Positions 17,801-28,796 of a stretch of 64,000 bases of DNA are shown in pieces. The position numbers and the translations under genes were made by a program. Location of the stretch: contig NZ_JAGKTC010000001.1 of NCBI RefSeq assembly GCF_017939625.1, positions 496,413-560,412 on the forward strand. Direction: 5' to 3'. Positions within the stretch are counted from its first letter, which is position 1, and the number at the start of each line of letters is the position of its first letter. Below the pieces are notes generated by a model. It searched no databases and had not been told where the DNA came from. It saw only the letters and a program-made list of their open reading frames with translations. Source of the DNA: Pseudoxanthomonas helianthi. GTDB taxonomy: Bacteria; Pseudomonadota; Gammaproteobacteria; Xanthomonadales; Xanthomonadaceae.

Positions 17801-20091
17801 GCTGGTTGCGTCCCCTTTTGGCCTTGCTGGCCCTTGCCCTCGCCTTCCCCGCCGCCGCGGTCGACGAGAACGACCTGCTGCCGGTCGACCAGGCCTATGT
17901 GTTGAGCGCCAGCGCACCGAGCCGCGACCGCATCGAGCTGCACTGGAAGATCCACGACGGCTACTACCTGTATCGCCATCGCACCAGCGCCACCGCGACC
18001 GGTTTCACCGCCGGCGCGCTGCAATTGCCGCCGGGCACGCCGCACGAAGACGAGTTCTTCGGCAAGGTCGAGACCTATCGCGGCGAACTGCTCGGCGTGC
18101 TCACCGGCACCGCCAGCGCCGACAAGGTGACGCTGAAGGTCAAGTACCAGGGCTGTGCCGACGCCGGCATCTGCTATCCGCCGCAGACCCGCACGCTGAC
18201 CGTGACCTTGCCGCCGGCTGCGGCCGCGGCGACGCCGTTGCCGGGCGCACGTCCGACAGGCGCATCGTTGTTCGGCGTGGGCACCGGCTCGACGGCAGGC
18301 GCCACCGATGCGGCGCCGCTGCCGGCCGAGCAGGCGTTCCGGTTCGAGGCCATCGCCAACAACGGCAACGAACTGCTGCTGCGCTTCACCCCGGCGCCCG
18401 GCTACTACCTGTACCGCGATCGCACCAGCCTGGCGCTGGAAGGCGCGAAGGGCATCGCCCTGCAACGGCCAAAATGGCCGAAGGGCGCGAACTACCACGA
18501 CGAGCATTTCGGCGACGTGGTGGTCTACTTCGACCAGATCGATGTCCCGGTGCCGCTGCTGCGCGAGCACGGGCTCGCCTTCGACGCGACCCTGAAGGCG
18601 ACGTTCCAGGGCTGCCAGAAGGAGGGCATCTGCTATCCGCCGATGACCCGGCGGGTGAAGCTGTCGGTGCCGAAGGGCGCGGTCAGCAAGCCGTCGGAAA
18701 TCGAAGCGCCGGTCGCGACGCCGATGCTCGCGCCGCTGCCCGGTGCCGATGCCAATGCGAGCGCGCCCGCGATCGAAAGTCCGACGGCCGCACCGACGAA
18801 TGCCGCAGTGCCCGCCAATGCGGCCAACCCGCCGCGCCAGCCGCCGCCTGCAGATGCCGGAAATCGGCCAAGCATCGGCTTGTGGCTGGCCTTGCTGCTC
18901 GCCCTCGGCGGCGGCTTGATCCTCAATCTGATGCCCTGCGTGCTGCCGGTGCTGTCGCTTAAGGCGCTGTCGCTGGCGCAAAGCGGCGAGAGCCGCGAAC
19001 ACGCACGCCGCCACGCCCTTGCCTACACGGCCGGCGTGCTGGTCAGCTTCGCCGCACTCGGTGCACTGGTGCTGGCCTTGCGCAAGGCCGGACTGGCGCT
19101 GGGCTGGGGCTTCCAGTTGCAGCAACCGCTGGTGGTCGCGGTGCTGGCCCTGGTGGTGTTCGTGTTCGGGCTGAGCCTGTCGGGACTGTGGTACGCCAGC
19201 ATCGGTATCGGCCAGCGCGGCAGCGCGCTGATGCAAGGCGGCGGCACCCGCGCGGATTTCTTCACCGGCGTGCTGGCGGTGGTGCTGGCGACGCCGTGCA
19301 CCGCCCCGTTCATGGGCAGTGCGCTGGCCTACGCCTTCGCCGGCCCCGCGGCGGGCGGCATGCTGGTGTTCCTGATGCTCGGCCTCGGCCTGGCCCTGCC
19401 GTTCCTGCTGATCGGCTTCGTGCCGGCGCTGGCGCGCCTGTTGCCGAAGCCAGGCGCGTGGATGGAGACGCTGAAGCAGTTGCTGGCCTTCCCGATGTAC
19501 GTCACCGCCGCGTGGCTGGTGTTCGTGCTGGCCTCGCTTCGCGGTGCCGAAGCCGTGTGGCAATGGCTGCTGGCGGCGATCGCGCTGGCGTTCGTCGTGT
19601 GGGCCTGGACGCGGTCGCGCCAGACCGGGCGCAACGGCTGGAGGATCGCCGCGCTGCTGGTCCTGGTCGCGACGGCATGGCCCCTGGTGAACCTGTATCG
19701 CTTGCCGAAACCCGAAGCGGCGGCCGCGACCGCACGCGACGGCCTCGCCCGCGTCGCCTACTCCGAACAGGCGCTGGCCGACCTGCGCGCGCAACACCGC
19801 GTGGTATTCGTGAACATGACCGCGGACTGGTGCGTGAGCTGCAAGGTCAACGAGAAGGCCGTGTTCTCCCGCGCCGGCTTCCGCGCCGCGCTCGAATCCG
19901 CCAACGCGGTCTACATGGTCGGCGACTACACCGACGTCGATCCGGCGATCACCGCCTTCCTCGAAAAACACAAGGCGGTCGGCGTGCCGCTGTACGTGGT
20001 CTACCCGCGCAACGGCGGCGAAGGCGAAGTGCTGCCGACGATCGTGACCCAGTCCATCGTCGACGGCGCGTTGCAGCGGGCCGCGCAATGA
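17797..20091 (+). CDS. dsbD: Thiol:disulfide interchange protein DsbD with two alpha domains
   Basis: Carries electrons from cytoplasmic thioredoxin across the inner membrane to periplasmic DsbC, CcmG and similar partners. The 764-residue protein has a signal peptide (residues 1-21), then two successive DsbD-alpha immunoglobulin-like domains: residues about 22-140 with Cys120 and Cys126 in QGCADAGICYPP, and about 175-297 with Cys273 and Cys279 in QGCQKEGICYPP. A low-complexity linker follows, then the eight-helix beta domain (LMPCVLPV, TPCTAPF) and a C-terminal thioredoxin domain with CVSC at 679-682. Escherichia coli DsbD has one alpha domain and about 565 residues, so the second copy explains most of the extra length. 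Confidence 0.95.
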   Translation: MSWLRPLLALLALALAFPAAAVDENDLLPVDQAYVLSASAPSRDRIELHWKIHDGYYLYRHRTSATATGFTAGALQLPPGTPHEDEFFGKVETYRGELLGVLTGTASADKVTLKVKYQGCADAGICYPPQTRTLTVTLPPAAAAATPLPGARPTGASLFGVGTGSTAGATDAAPLPAEQAFRFEAIANNGNELLLRFTPAPGYYLYRDRTSLALEGAKGIALQRPKWPKGANYHDEHFGDVVVYFDQIDVPVPLLREHGLAFDATLKATFQGCQKEGICYPPMTRRVKLSVPKGAVSKPSEIEAPVATPMLAPLPGADANASAPAIESPTAAPTNAAVPANAANPPRQPPPADAGNRPSIGLWLALLLALGGGLILNLMPCVLPVLSLKALSLAQSGESREHARRHALAYTAGVLVSFAALGALVLALRKAGLALGWGFQLQQPLVVAVLALVVFVFGLSLSGLWYASIGIGQRGSALMQGGGTRADFFTGVLAVVLATPCTAPFMGSALAYAFAGPAAGGMLVFLMLGLGLALPFLLIGFVPALARLLPKPGAWMETLKQLLAFPMYVTAAWLVFVLASLRGAEAVWQWLLAAIALAFVVWAWTRSRQTGRNGWRIAALLVLVATAWPLVNLYRLPKPEAAAATARDGLARVAYSEQALADLRAQHRVVFVNMTADWCVSCKVNEKAVFSRAGFRAALESANAVYMVGDYTDVDPAITAFLEKHKAVGVPLYVVYPRNGGEGEVLPTIVTQSIVDGALQRAAQ

Positions 20092-20639
20092 AACCCGCAA
20101 CGAAGATCGTGCTGGCGGCATTGGCCGCCGGCGTGCTCGGCGTCGCGGCCGGGTTGTGGCGGGAAGGTCGCTTCACTTCTTCTTCCTCCGCGCCCGCGGC
20201 GGCACCGGCCGTCGCCGGGGCCGAGGTGGGCGATCCCTTGCCCTCCGTCGCCCTGCCCGACCTGGACGGCAAGATCGTCGACCTGCGCACCCGCTTCGCC
20301 GGAAAACCGCTGCTGATCAACGTCTGGGCCAGCTGGTGCGGGCCGTGCGTGAAGGAAATGCCGGAACTGGAGCGCTTCTCCCGCGAACAGGGGACCCACG
20401 GGACCCAGGTCGTTGGCCTGGCGCTGGATACTCCGGAAGCCGTGCGCGAATTCCTTGGCCGGGTGCCGGTCGGCTACCCCATCGTGCTGGATATGCCCGG
20501 CCCGGCGGACGCCAGCGTGCGCCTGGGCAATACCCGTGGCCTGTTGCCCTACAGCGTGCTGGTCGGCGCCGACGGCCGCATCGCCAAGCGCAAACTGGGG
20601 CCATTCGAGGCCGGGGAAATCCGCGACTGGGCCCGATAA
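20088..20639 (+). CDS. TlpA-like membrane-anchored thioredoxin
   Basis: A 183-residue protein with one N-terminal membrane helix (residues about 6-24), a Ser/Ala/Pro linker, and a periplasmic thioredoxin fold with WASWCGPC (Cys84 and Cys87). The later YPIVLDMPG and GLLPYSVLV segments fit the TlpA/ResA branch. Its start overlaps the dsbD stop (ATGA), so it is probably a reductase fed with electrons by the DsbD encoded just upstream. A role in cytochrome c maturation is possible but no ccm gene is present here. Confidence 0.9.
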   Translation: MKPATKIVLAALAAGVLGVAAGLWREGRFTSSSSAPAAAPAVAGAEVGDPLPSVALPDLDGKIVDLRTRFAGKPLLINVWASWCGPCVKEMPELERFSREQGTHGTQVVGLALDTPEAVREFLGRVPVGYPIVLDMPGPADASVRLGNTRGLLPYSVLVGADGRIAKRKLGPFEAGEIRDWAR

Positions 20640-20768
20640 GTCCCGTAGTGCTGCCCTTCGGGACCGGATCCGGAATTCAAACAATCATTTAAATCGCCGA
20701 CAACTCCGCCGAACTGGACACTAAAGCCGGCTTCGCGCAGACTTCCCGCCCACTCACGGAGGCGCGTC

Positions 20769-21215
20769 ATGGCGAAATTGCTGGTCCTGCATGGGCCCAA
20801 CCTCAACCTGCTGGGCACGCGCGAGCCGCAGATCTACGGTCACGAGACCCTGTCCGACATCGACGCCGACCTGCGCGCCCGGGCCATGGAAAAGGGTCAC
20901 GACCTGGAGACCTTCCAGTCCAACGCCGAGCACGAGCTGGTCGCCCGGGTCCAGGCCACGCGCGAAGACGACACCGACTTCATCCTGATCAACCCGGCCG
21001 CCTTCACCCATACCTCGGTCGCCCTGCGCGACGCCCTGGCGGCGGTCGGCCTGCCCTTCATCGAAGTGCACCTGTCCAACCCGCACGCGCGCGAGCCGTT
21101 CCGCCAGACCAGCTATTTCAGCGACCTGGCCGTCGGCGTGGTCAGCGGCTTCGGCCCGCTGAGCTACGGCCTGGCGCTGGTCGCGGCGATGCGCCAGATC
21201 GACGGTACCGAGTAA
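20769..21215 (+). CDS. aroQ: Type II 3-dehydroquinate dehydratase
   Basis: Converts 3-dehydroquinate to 3-dehydroshikimate in the shikimate pathway as a dodecamer. The 148-residue protein shows the signature [20 protein letters not shown], the catalytic-loop region and [23 protein letters not shown] ribosome site lies 8 nt before the ATG. It precedes accB-accC on the same strand, a pairing common in Gammaproteobacteria. Confidence 0.97.
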   Translation: MAKLLVLHGPNLNLLGTREPQIYGHETLSDIDADLRARAMEKGHDLETFQSNAEHELVARVQATREDDTDFILINPAAFTHTSVALRDALAAVGLPFIEVHLSNPHAREPFRQTSYFSDLAVGVVSGFGPLSYGLALVAAMRQIDGTE

Positions 21216-21284
21216 CCGTTCCCGCCGGATCGGGCCCCCGCCCGTCCGCGCGACCGACTTTTCGAATTCAACCCAGAGGCCACC

Positions 21285-21761
21285 ATGGACCTGCGCAAGA
21301 TCAAGAAACTCATCGACCTGCTGGAAGAATCCAACCTCGCCGAAATCGAGATCAAGGAAGGCGAGGAATCCGTGCGCCTGGCGCGCGCGCCCAAGGGCGG
21401 CTACGCCCCGGTCGCCGCCGCGCCGGTCGTGGCCGCGCCCGCGCCGGCCGCGCCGATGCCGATGAGTTCGCCGACCGAAGCCAGCTCCGGCGGCAGCGCC
21501 AAGCCGGCGTCGCCGGGCCTGCCCGAGGGCCATGTGTTGCGCGCGCCGATGGTCGGCACCTTCTACGCCTCCTCGGCACCGGACAAGCCGCCGTTCGTCA
21601 CCGTCGGCCAGACGGTCAAGGCAGGCGACACGCTGGCGATCATCGAGGCGATGAAGATGTTCAACCCGATCGAGGCCGACGTTTCCGGCACCGTGGTCGC
21701 CATCCTCGGCGAAAGCGGCCATCCGGTGGAATTCGACCAGCCGCTGTTCGTGATCAACTGA
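21285..21761 (+). CDS. accB: Biotin carboxyl carrier protein of acetyl-CoA carboxylase
   Basis: A 158-residue carrier subunit for the first step of fatty acid synthesis. The N-terminal helical part ([18 protein letters not shown]) is followed by an Ala/Pro-rich linker and the biotinyl domain with EAMKM, biotin site Lys124. The characteristic thumb region [16 protein letters not shown] is present. It is followed after 10 nt by accC. Confidence 0.98.
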   Translation: MDLRKIKKLIDLLEESNLAEIEIKEGEESVRLARAPKGGYAPVAAAPVVAAPAPAAPMPMSSPTEASSGGSAKPASPGLPEGHVLRAPMVGTFYASSAPDKPPFVTVGQTVKAGDTLAIIEAMKMFNPIEADVSGTVVAILGESGHPVEFDQPLFVIN

Positions 21762-21771
21762 GGCGCGCGCG

Positions 21772-23139
<1,368 letters not shown>

Positions 23140-23163
23140 GGCGCCGCTGCCTGCGGCGCCGGG

Positions 23164-23227
23164 CGTCATTCCCGCGCAGGCGGGAATCGCTGCACCGCTT
23201 TTCGTCATCCCGGCGCAAGCCGGATCC
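23164..23227. repeat. Two REP-like palindromes downstream of accC
   Basis: Two related hairpin units: CGTCATTCCCGCGCAGGCG with its trailing GGAAT (from 23164) and CGTCATCCCGGCGCAAGCCG with GATCC (23203-23227). They share the CGTCAT..GGAATCC frame with the 105-bp elements at 23254 and 27381. They fill part of the 307-nt gap between accC and prmA. Confidence 0.75.
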
Positions 23228-23253
23228 AGCCTTGCTGCCGCTTTGCTTTTGCT

Positions 23254-23358
23254 CGTCATTCCTGCGCAAGCAGGAATCCATTTTGATTTTTGCGGTTGCT
23301 TCTGCCTTTGGCCGAAAGAGCAACGGCAAAATGGATCCCAGCGTTCGCCGGAATGACG
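23254..23358. repeat. 105-bp composite REP-like element (copy A)
   Basis: Begins with CGTCATTCCTGCGCAAGCAG and ends with the inverted form CGCCGGAATGACG. Between lie TCCATTTTGA and the mirrored CGGCAAAATGGATCC, so the whole unit is a large imperfect inverted repeat. Copy B (27381-27485) has the same length and the same order of parts. The gap to prmA after 23358 holds nothing else I recognise. Confidence 0.85.
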
Positions 23359-23446
23359 TGCACGGCCGAGCCCTGATCCGGGCTTGCACCGAAATGGCGA
23401 ACAAAAGCGTACGCTTCCCGTCTGCTTACCCTCTTCGCTCCGTCCC

Positions 23447-24364
23447 ATGCCCTACCTCGAGCTTTCCCTACGCTGCACCGAAGATCGGCAACCACGCTAC
23501 GAAAACGCGCTGGAGGACGTCGGCGCGCTGTCGGTGACCATGCTCGACGCCGATGCGGACACCTCGAACGAACGCGCGATCCTCGAGCCGGGCGTCGGCG
23601 AAACACCGCTGTGGAACTCGCTGGTGCTGATCGCGTTGTTCCCCGCCGAAACCAATGCACTGGCATTGCTCGCCGCGCTGGAAGCGTTCGATCCCGGCCT
23701 CGACTGGTCGCAGGCATCGTTCCGCACGGTCGAGGACGAAGACTGGGAACGCGCATGGCTCGACCAGTTCCAGCCGATGCGCTTCGGCGCGCGCACCTTC
23801 ATTGTGCCGTGGAACCACGAGCTGCCCGACGAAGCGAACACGTCGGATGCCGCAGTGGTGCGACTCGATCCCGGCCTGGCTTTCGGTTCCGGTACCCATC
23901 CGACCACCGCGCTGTGCCTGCGCTGGCTGGACGAACTGGCTGCGCATGGCGAACTGCAGGGCAAGCCGGTGCTGGATTTCGGTTGCGGCTCCGGCATCCT
24001 CGCCCTGGCCGCGCTGAAGCTCGGCGCAGCGCGCGCGGTAGGCGTCGACAACGACCCGCAGGCGCTGGTCGCCAGCCACGACAACGCAGAGCGCAACGAG
24101 GTCGGCGACAGGCTGGCGGTGTACCTGCCGGCGGACGAACCCGTCGCCACCTACCCGGTCGTCGTCGCCAACATCCTCGCTTCCGCGCTGGACGCGCTGG
24201 CCGAAACCCTCGCGGCGCGCGTCGCGCCGGGCGGGCGGATCGCGCTGTCGGGCATCCTGCACGGACAGGAAGGCGAACTGCTGCAGCGCTATGCCGCGTG
24301 GTTCGATCGCTTGGCCGCGACGCAGGACGGCGACTGGATGCGCATCGACGGCGTGCGCCGCTGA
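23447..24364 (+). CDS. prmA: Ribosomal protein L11 methyltransferase
   Basis: S-adenosylmethionine-dependent trimethylation of ribosomal protein L11. The 305-residue protein has the N-terminal recognition domain ([10 protein letters not shown]..., with [19 protein letters not shown]) and a Rossmann methyltransferase domain with [19 protein letters not shown] for SAM and [10 protein letters not shown] as the NPPY-like substrate loop. The ATG at 23447 gives the expected family start; the upstream frame runs into repeats. It lies in the conserved block accBC-prmA-DUF3426-fis. Confidence 0.96.
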   Translation: MPYLELSLRCTEDRQPRYENALEDVGALSVTMLDADADTSNERAILEPGVGETPLWNSLVLIALFPAETNALALLAALEAFDPGLDWSQASFRTVEDEDWERAWLDQFQPMRFGARTFIVPWNHELPDEANTSDAAVVRLDPGLAFGSGTHPTTALCLRWLDELAAHGELQGKPVLDFGCGSGILALAALKLGAARAVGVDNDPQALVASHDNAERNEVGDRLAVYLPADEPVATYPVVVANILASALDALAETLAARVAPGGRIALSGILHGQEGELLQRYAAWFDRLAATQDGDWMRIDGVRR

Positions 24365-24403
24365 CGGCTTCCTCGTCCCGCGCCGGGCATGCTTGAATAG
24401 CGC

Positions 24404-25240
24404 GTGCCCCGGATCTGCCCGCATTGCCGTTTTCCATTCGACCCCGATTGGGGCGACGACGCCGTGCCCGCGGCATGCCCGCGTTGCGGTGGACAGCTGC
24501 GCGCTGCGCAAGCGAATTCCGCGCCGATGGGCATCGCCACGTTCCTGCGCACGCCGACGTCCGACGACACGTCGGCAAAATCCCTGGCCGACGCCGGCAT
24601 CGATACGGAGAAGGCGGAAAACGCAGGCTCTGCCCCTGCCAAAGCGGAAGTCGCTTCCGCGGTGGAGACCCCTGCGAGGCCGGCCGCAGCAATGCCGCCT
24701 GCAACCAATCCGGCATCTGCAACCGTCAAGGCTTCGCCCAGCTTTGCCCGGCGCACGGTGGAACCCGCGACTTCCCGCCGCGCCGCGCTGTGGCAATGGA
24801 TCGCGCTTGGATTGCTGTTGTTCGCGTTGCCGCTGCAACTGCTGCTGGCCGACCGTTCGCGCCTCGCCGCCGATGCCGAATGGCGCCCGTTGCTCGCGTC
24901 GCTGTGCGGCGTGTTGCATTGCGAGCTGCCGCCGTGGCGCGAGCCGCAGGCCTTCACCATGATCGAGCGGGACGTGCGTCCCATTCCCGGTTCGCCGGGC
25001 GAGCTCCAGGTCCATGCGACGTTCCGCAACGATGCGCGCTGGGCGCAGTCTTGGCCACGCCTGCAGTTGTCGTTGGCCGATGCCGACGGCCGCAAGGTCG
25101 GCGCGCGCGATTTCGATCCGCGCGAATACCTGGGCCGCGCGCCCGCCGACCTGCTGCAAAGCGGACAGAGCGCACGGATTGCGTTCCGTATTCGTGAACC
25201 GGCCGCGCCCGCGGCCGCTTTCCAGTTCGAGTTCCGTTGA
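24404..25240 (+). CDS. Zinc-ribbon DUF3426 membrane protein
   Basis: A 278-residue protein starting at GTG (24404). An N-terminal zinc ribbon (CPHCRFPF...CPRCGGQL, residues 5-28) is followed by a long Ala/Pro-rich linker, one membrane helix (about 129-148) and a C-terminal domain of the DUF3426 type ([19 protein letters not shown], then beta-rich sequence). Function is unknown. Family members are typically encoded between prmA and fis, as here, suggesting a shared transcript. Confidence 0.85.
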   Translation: MPRICPHCRFPFDPDWGDDAVPAACPRCGGQLRAAQANSAPMGIATFLRTPTSDDTSAKSLADAGIDTEKAENAGSAPAKAEVASAVETPARPAAAMPPATNPASATVKASPSFARRTVEPATSRRAALWQWIALGLLLFALPLQLLLADRSRLAADAEWRPLLASLCGVLHCELPPWREPQAFTMIERDVRPIPGSPGELQVHATFRNDARWAQSWPRLQLSLADADGRKVGARDFDPREYLGRAPADLLQSGQSARIAFRIREPAAPAAAFQFEFR

Positions 25241-25347
25241 TTCTTCCCACGTTCCGACCAGCGGGCATGTGCACGCGGGCGGATCACGCGCTAGACTCCC
25301 CTCCCCGCCGCAGCCGGCGGGTTGCCGATTCATCCACGGGACTTTCC

Positions 25348-25620
25348 TTGAACGTCGCCTCCACCCGCCACGACGCCAATCGTGGCCCGTCGAAACCGCC
25401 ATTGCGCGAACACGTGGCCCAATCCGTGCGCCGCTACCTGCGCGACCTGAACGGCTGCGACGCGGATGACGTGTACGAGATCGTGCTGCGCGAGATGGAA
25501 ATCCCGCTGTTCGTTGAAGTGCTCAACCACTGCGAAGGCAACCAGAGCCGCGCCGCTGCGCTGCTGGGTATCCACCGCGCCACCCTGCGCAAGAAGTTGA
25601 AAGACTACGGGCTGGCCTGA
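25348..25620 (+). CDS. fis: DNA-binding protein Fis
   Basis: Nucleoid protein that bends DNA and stimulates rRNA promoters. The C-terminal helix-turn-helix [24 protein letters not shown] is diagnostic. The frame is open from 25237, but only a TTG at 25348 gives the usual length of 90 residues (starting [11 protein letters not shown]), so I use it. No ATG is available in the right place. It follows the DUF3426 gene and precedes purH. Confidence 0.93.
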   Translation: MNVASTRHDANRGPSKPPLREHVAQSVRRYLRDLNGCDADDVYEIVLREMEIPLFVEVLNHCEGNQSRAAALLGIHRATLRKKLKDYGLA

Positions 25621-25624
25621 AGTT

Positions 25625-25672
25625 CTTCCTCCCCCCTTTGAAAAAGGGGTACTGAGGGGGATTTGCTTTTCA
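25625..25672. repeat. Intergenic repeat with CCCCTTT-GAA-AAAGGGG hairpin
   Basis: A 7-bp perfect stem (25633-25639 with 25643-25649) is followed by TGAGGGGGATTTGC. This form, a C-run, TTTGAAAAAGGGG and a trailing GGGGGATTTGC, looks like a dispersed repeat rather than a normal terminator because no T-run follows the stem. It directly follows the fis stop and could still help end that transcript. Confidence 0.55.
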
Positions 25673-25745
25673 GCGGGTTTCGCGCGCTTTCGACAGCCGA
25701 ATGGCTGGTCAAGGGGCAACGGCAACGCCGATACCGCCCCGCCGC

Positions 25746-25751
25746 TATAAT
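25746..25751 (+). promoter_or_regulatory. Consensus -10 box of purH
   Basis: A perfect TATAAT lies 28 nt before the purH ATG. No good -35 box is seen 16-18 nt upstream. I find no PUR-box (PurR operator) in the leader. Confidence 0.5.
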
Positions 25752-25779
25752 TTGCGTCCCACCCGCTGCACCCCTCCCC

Positions 25780-27369
25780 ATGTCTGCCGATCTCCTGCCC
25801 GTGCGCCGGGCATTGCTTTCCGTTTCCGACAAGACCGGCCTGGTCGAACTGGCGACAGCCCTCGCCGCCCGCGGCATCGAATTGTTGTCCACCGGCGGTA
25901 CCGCCAAGGCGATCCGCGATGCGGGCCTGCCGGTGAAAGACGTTTCCGACATCACCGGTTTCCCCGAGATCATGGACGGCCGGGTCAAGACCCTGCACCC
26001 GAAGGTGCACGGTGGCCTGCTGGGCCGGCGCGGCATGGACGATGCGGTGATGGCCGAACACGGCATCGAAGGCATCGACCTGCTGGTGCTGAACCTGTAT
26101 CCGTTCGAGAAGGTCACGGCGAACCCCGACGCGAAGTTCGACGACATCGTCGAGAACATCGACATCGGCGGCCCGGCGATGCTGCGCGCCGCGGCGAAGA
26201 ACTTCGCCTACGTCGCCGTCGCCACCGATCCGGCGCAATACGCCGGCGTCGTCGAAGAACTGGGCGCGAACGACGGCCGGCTGTCGGCGCAGACCCGTTT
26301 CAAGCTGGGCGTTGCCGCGTTCAACCGCGTCGCCCAGTACGATGCGGCGATCAGCAACGTGCTTTCGGCGATCGAAATTCCCTCGGACGAAGGCGCGAAG
26401 AACCGCAAGCGGTTCTCCGACCAGGCCAACGGTTCCTTCGTCAAGGTCATGGACCTGCGCTACGGCGAGAACCCGCACCAGCAGGCCGCGTTCTACCGCG
26501 ACCTGTATCCGGCGCCGGGTTCGCTGGCGACCTTCGTCCAGTTGCAGGGCAAGGAACTCAGCTACAACAACATCGCCGACAGCGACGCGGCGTGGGAATG
26601 CGTGCGCCAGTTCGACGTGCCGGCCTGCGTGATCGTCAAGCACGCCAATCCCTGCGGCGTTGCCGTCGGCGCCAGCGTGCTGGAGACCTACGAAAAGGCC
26701 TACGAAACCGACCCGACCAGCGCGTTCGGCGGCATCCTCGCCTTCAACCGCACGCTGGATGCGGCGACTGCGAAGACCATCCTCGACCGCCAGTTCGTCG
26801 AAGTGCTGATCGCACCGGATTACGAGGAAGGCGCGCTGGACTACGCGAAGAAGAAGGCCAACGTGCGCGTGCTGCGTATCCCGCTGGCCCCGGCCAGCAG
26901 GAACTTCATCGACACCAAGCGCGTCGGTTCCGGCCTGCTGATGCAGACCGCCGACGACCGCGTGGTGGGCCGCGACGAGCTGAAGGTGGTGGGCAAGATC
27001 GCACCGACCGAAGCCCAGTTCGCCGACCTGCTGTTCGCGTGGAAGGTGGCCAAGTTCGTCAAGTCGAACGCGATCGTCTACGCGAAGGACCAGCGCACCA
27101 TCGGGGTCGGCGCGGGCCAGATGAGCCGCGTGTATTCGGCGCGCATCGCCGGGATCAAGGCGGTCGACGCGAACCTGGTCGTACCCGGCTCGGTAATGGC
27201 CAGCGACGCGTTCTTCCCGTTCCGCGACGGCATCGACGCCGCCGCCGAAGCCGGGATCAAGGCGGTCATCCAGCCCGGCGGCTCGATGCGCGACAACGAG
27301 GTGATCGCCGCGGCCGACGAGCACGGCATCGCGATGGTGTTCACCGGCGTGCGGCATTTCCGCCACTAA
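25780..27369 (+). CDS. purH: Bifunctional AICAR transformylase/IMP cyclohydrolase
   Basis: Catalyses the last two steps of purine synthesis to IMP. The 529-residue protein equals the Escherichia coli length. The N-terminal cyclohydrolase domain opens with [18 protein letters not shown] and contains [20 protein letters not shown] sequence ([14 protein letters not shown]); the transformylase domain contains [14 protein letters not shown] and the catalytic KHANPCGVA. The in-frame extension upstream of 25780 runs through a repeat and the promoter, so the ATG after the -10 box is preferred. Confidence 0.98.
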   Translation: MSADLLPVRRALLSVSDKTGLVELATALAARGIELLSTGGTAKAIRDAGLPVKDVSDITGFPEIMDGRVKTLHPKVHGGLLGRRGMDDAVMAEHGIEGIDLLVLNLYPFEKVTANPDAKFDDIVENIDIGGPAMLRAAAKNFAYVAVATDPAQYAGVVEELGANDGRLSAQTRFKLGVAAFNRVAQYDAAISNVLSAIEIPSDEGAKNRKRFSDQANGSFVKVMDLRYGENPHQQAAFYRDLYPAPGSLATFVQLQGKELSYNNIADSDAAWECVRQFDVPACVIVKHANPCGVAVGASVLETYEKAYETDPTSAFGGILAFNRTLDAATAKTILDRQFVEVLIAPDYEEGALDYAKKKANVRVLRIPLAPASRNFIDTKRVGSGLLMQTADDRVVGRDELKVVGKIAPTEAQFADLLFAWKVAKFVKSNAIVYAKDQRTIGVGAGQMSRVYSARIAGIKAVDANLVVPGSVMASDAFFPFRDGIDAAAEAGIKAVIQPGGSMRDNEVIAAADEHGIAMVFTGVRHFRH

Positions 27370-27380
27370 CGCTTCACTGC

Positions 27381-27485
27381 CGTCATCCCGGCGAAAGCCG
27401 GGGTCCATTTTGACTTTGCCTTTGCCTCGCAGTTCGACGTAAAAAAACAACGGCAAGATGGATTCCGGCTTTCGCCGGAATGACG
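27381..27485. repeat. 105-bp composite REP-like element (copy B)
   Basis: Starts CGTCATCCCGGCGAAAGCCG and ends TTTCGCCGGAATGACG in inverted orientation, with internal TCCATTTTGA and mirrored GGCAAGATGGATTCC. Same 105-bp length and arrangement as copy A at 23254-23358. It occupies nearly the whole gap between purH and purD. Confidence 0.85.
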
Positions 27486-27502
27486 ATCTAGGAGTTTTTC
27501 GA

Positions 27503-28792
27503 ATGAAAATCCTCGTCATCGGTTCCGGCGGTCGCGAACACGCCCTGGCCTGGAAGCTCGCGCAATCGCCGCGCGTTTCCGAAGTGATCGTCGCGCCGGG
27601 CAACGCCGGCACCGCGCGCGAGGACAAGTGCCGCAACGCCAACGTCGAAGTGAAGGACCTCGACGGCCTGCTGCGGCTGGCGCAGGACGCGAAGGTGGAG
27701 CTGACCGTGGTCGGCCCGGAAGTGCCGTTGGTCGCCGGCGTGGTCGACAAATTCCGCGAAGCCGGCCTGCGCATCTTCGGCCCCACCGCCGCTGCCGCGC
27801 AGCTGGAAGGCAGCAAGGCCTTCGCCAAGGACTTCCTCAAGCGCCACGGTATCCCGACCGCGTTCTACGAAGTGCATACCGACGTCGATGCCGCGCTGGC
27901 CTACGTGCGCGACAAGGGCGCGCCGATCGTGGTCAAGGCCGACGGCCTGGCCGCCGGCAAGGGCGTGATCGTGGCGATGACGCTGGAAGAGGCCGAGGCC
28001 GCCGTGCGCGACATGCTCTCGGGCAACGCCTTCGGCGATGCCGGTGCGCGCGTGGTGATCGAGGAGTTCCTCGACGGCGAGGAAGCCAGCTTCATCTCGA
28101 TGGTCGACGGCAGGACCGCACTGCCGATGGCGACCTCGCAGGACCACAAGCGCGTCGGCGATGGCGACACCGGCCCCAATACCGGCGGCATGGGCGCGTA
28201 TTCGCCCGCGCCGGTGGTCACGCCGGAAGTGCATGCGCGGGTGATGCGCGAAGTGGTGAACCCGACCATCGCCGGCATGAACGCCGACGGCATGCCGTTC
28301 ACCGGCTTCCTCTACGCCGGCTTGATGATCGACAAGGCCGGCGCCCCGAAGGTGATCGAATTCAACGTGCGTTTCGGCGACCCCGAGACGCAGCCGGTGA
28401 TGCTGCGCCTGCGCTCCGACCTGGTCGAACTGGTCGAAATGGCCATCGACGGGCGCCTGCACGAAGCCGAAGCGCAATGGGACCCGCGCCCGTCGCTGGG
28501 CGTAGTGATGGCGGCCGAAGGCTACCCGGACGCGCCGCGCACCGGCGACGTCATCAATTCCTGGGATGCCCCGGACGTCGACGACACCAAGGCCTTCCAC
28601 GGCGGCACGCGGGCCGAGGGCGAGAACGTCGTGACTGCGGGCGGTCGCGTGCTGTGCGTGGTCGCGTTAGGCGACAGCATCGCCGAAGCCCAGCGCAAGG
28701 CCTACGCCGAAGTCGCCGGGATCTCCTGGCCTGGCGAGTTCCACCGCCACGACATCGGCTGGCGGGCGATCGCCCGCGAACGCGGGGAGTAA
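27503..28792 (+). CDS. purD: Phosphoribosylamine-glycine ligase
   Basis: Joins glycine to phosphoribosylamine with ATP in the second purine step. The 429-residue protein has the ATP-grasp order: MKILVIGSGGREHALAWKL, VVGPEVPLVAGV, PIVVKADGLAAGKGVIVA, and VIEFNVRFGDPETQPVM for metal binding. A GGAG ribosome site precedes the ATG by 8 nt. The start at 27503 is just after the repeat element. It follows purH, so two purine genes are linked. Confidence 0.98.
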   Translation: MKILVIGSGGREHALAWKLAQSPRVSEVIVAPGNAGTAREDKCRNANVEVKDLDGLLRLAQDAKVELTVVGPEVPLVAGVVDKFREAGLRIFGPTAAAAQLEGSKAFAKDFLKRHGIPTAFYEVHTDVDAALAYVRDKGAPIVVKADGLAAGKGVIVAMTLEEAEAAVRDMLSGNAFGDAGARVVIEEFLDGEEASFISMVDGRTALPMATSQDHKRVGDGDTGPNTGGMGAYSPAPVVTPEVHARVMREVVNPTIAGMNADGMPFTGFLYAGLMIDKAGAPKVIEFNVRFGDPETQPVMLRLRSDLVELVEMAIDGRLHEAEAQWDPRPSLGVVMAAEGYPDAPRTGDVINSWDAPDVDDTKAFHGGTRAEGENVVTAGGRVLCVVALGDSIAEAQRKAYAEVAGISWPGEFHRHDIGWRAIARERGE

Positions 28793-28796
28793 GCCG

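Noticed and set aside
17749..20121. 790-codon frame antisense to dsbD
   Set aside because: dsbD is firmly identified; the antisense translation is rich in His/Gln/Arg without motifs.
23164..23358. CRISPR array
   Set aside because: Repeats are palindromic, unevenly spaced and differ in sequence; no spacers of uniform length and no cas genes.
25330..27840. 836-codon minus-strand frame across fis, purH and purD
   Set aside because: Shadow of purH; no recognisable protein features.
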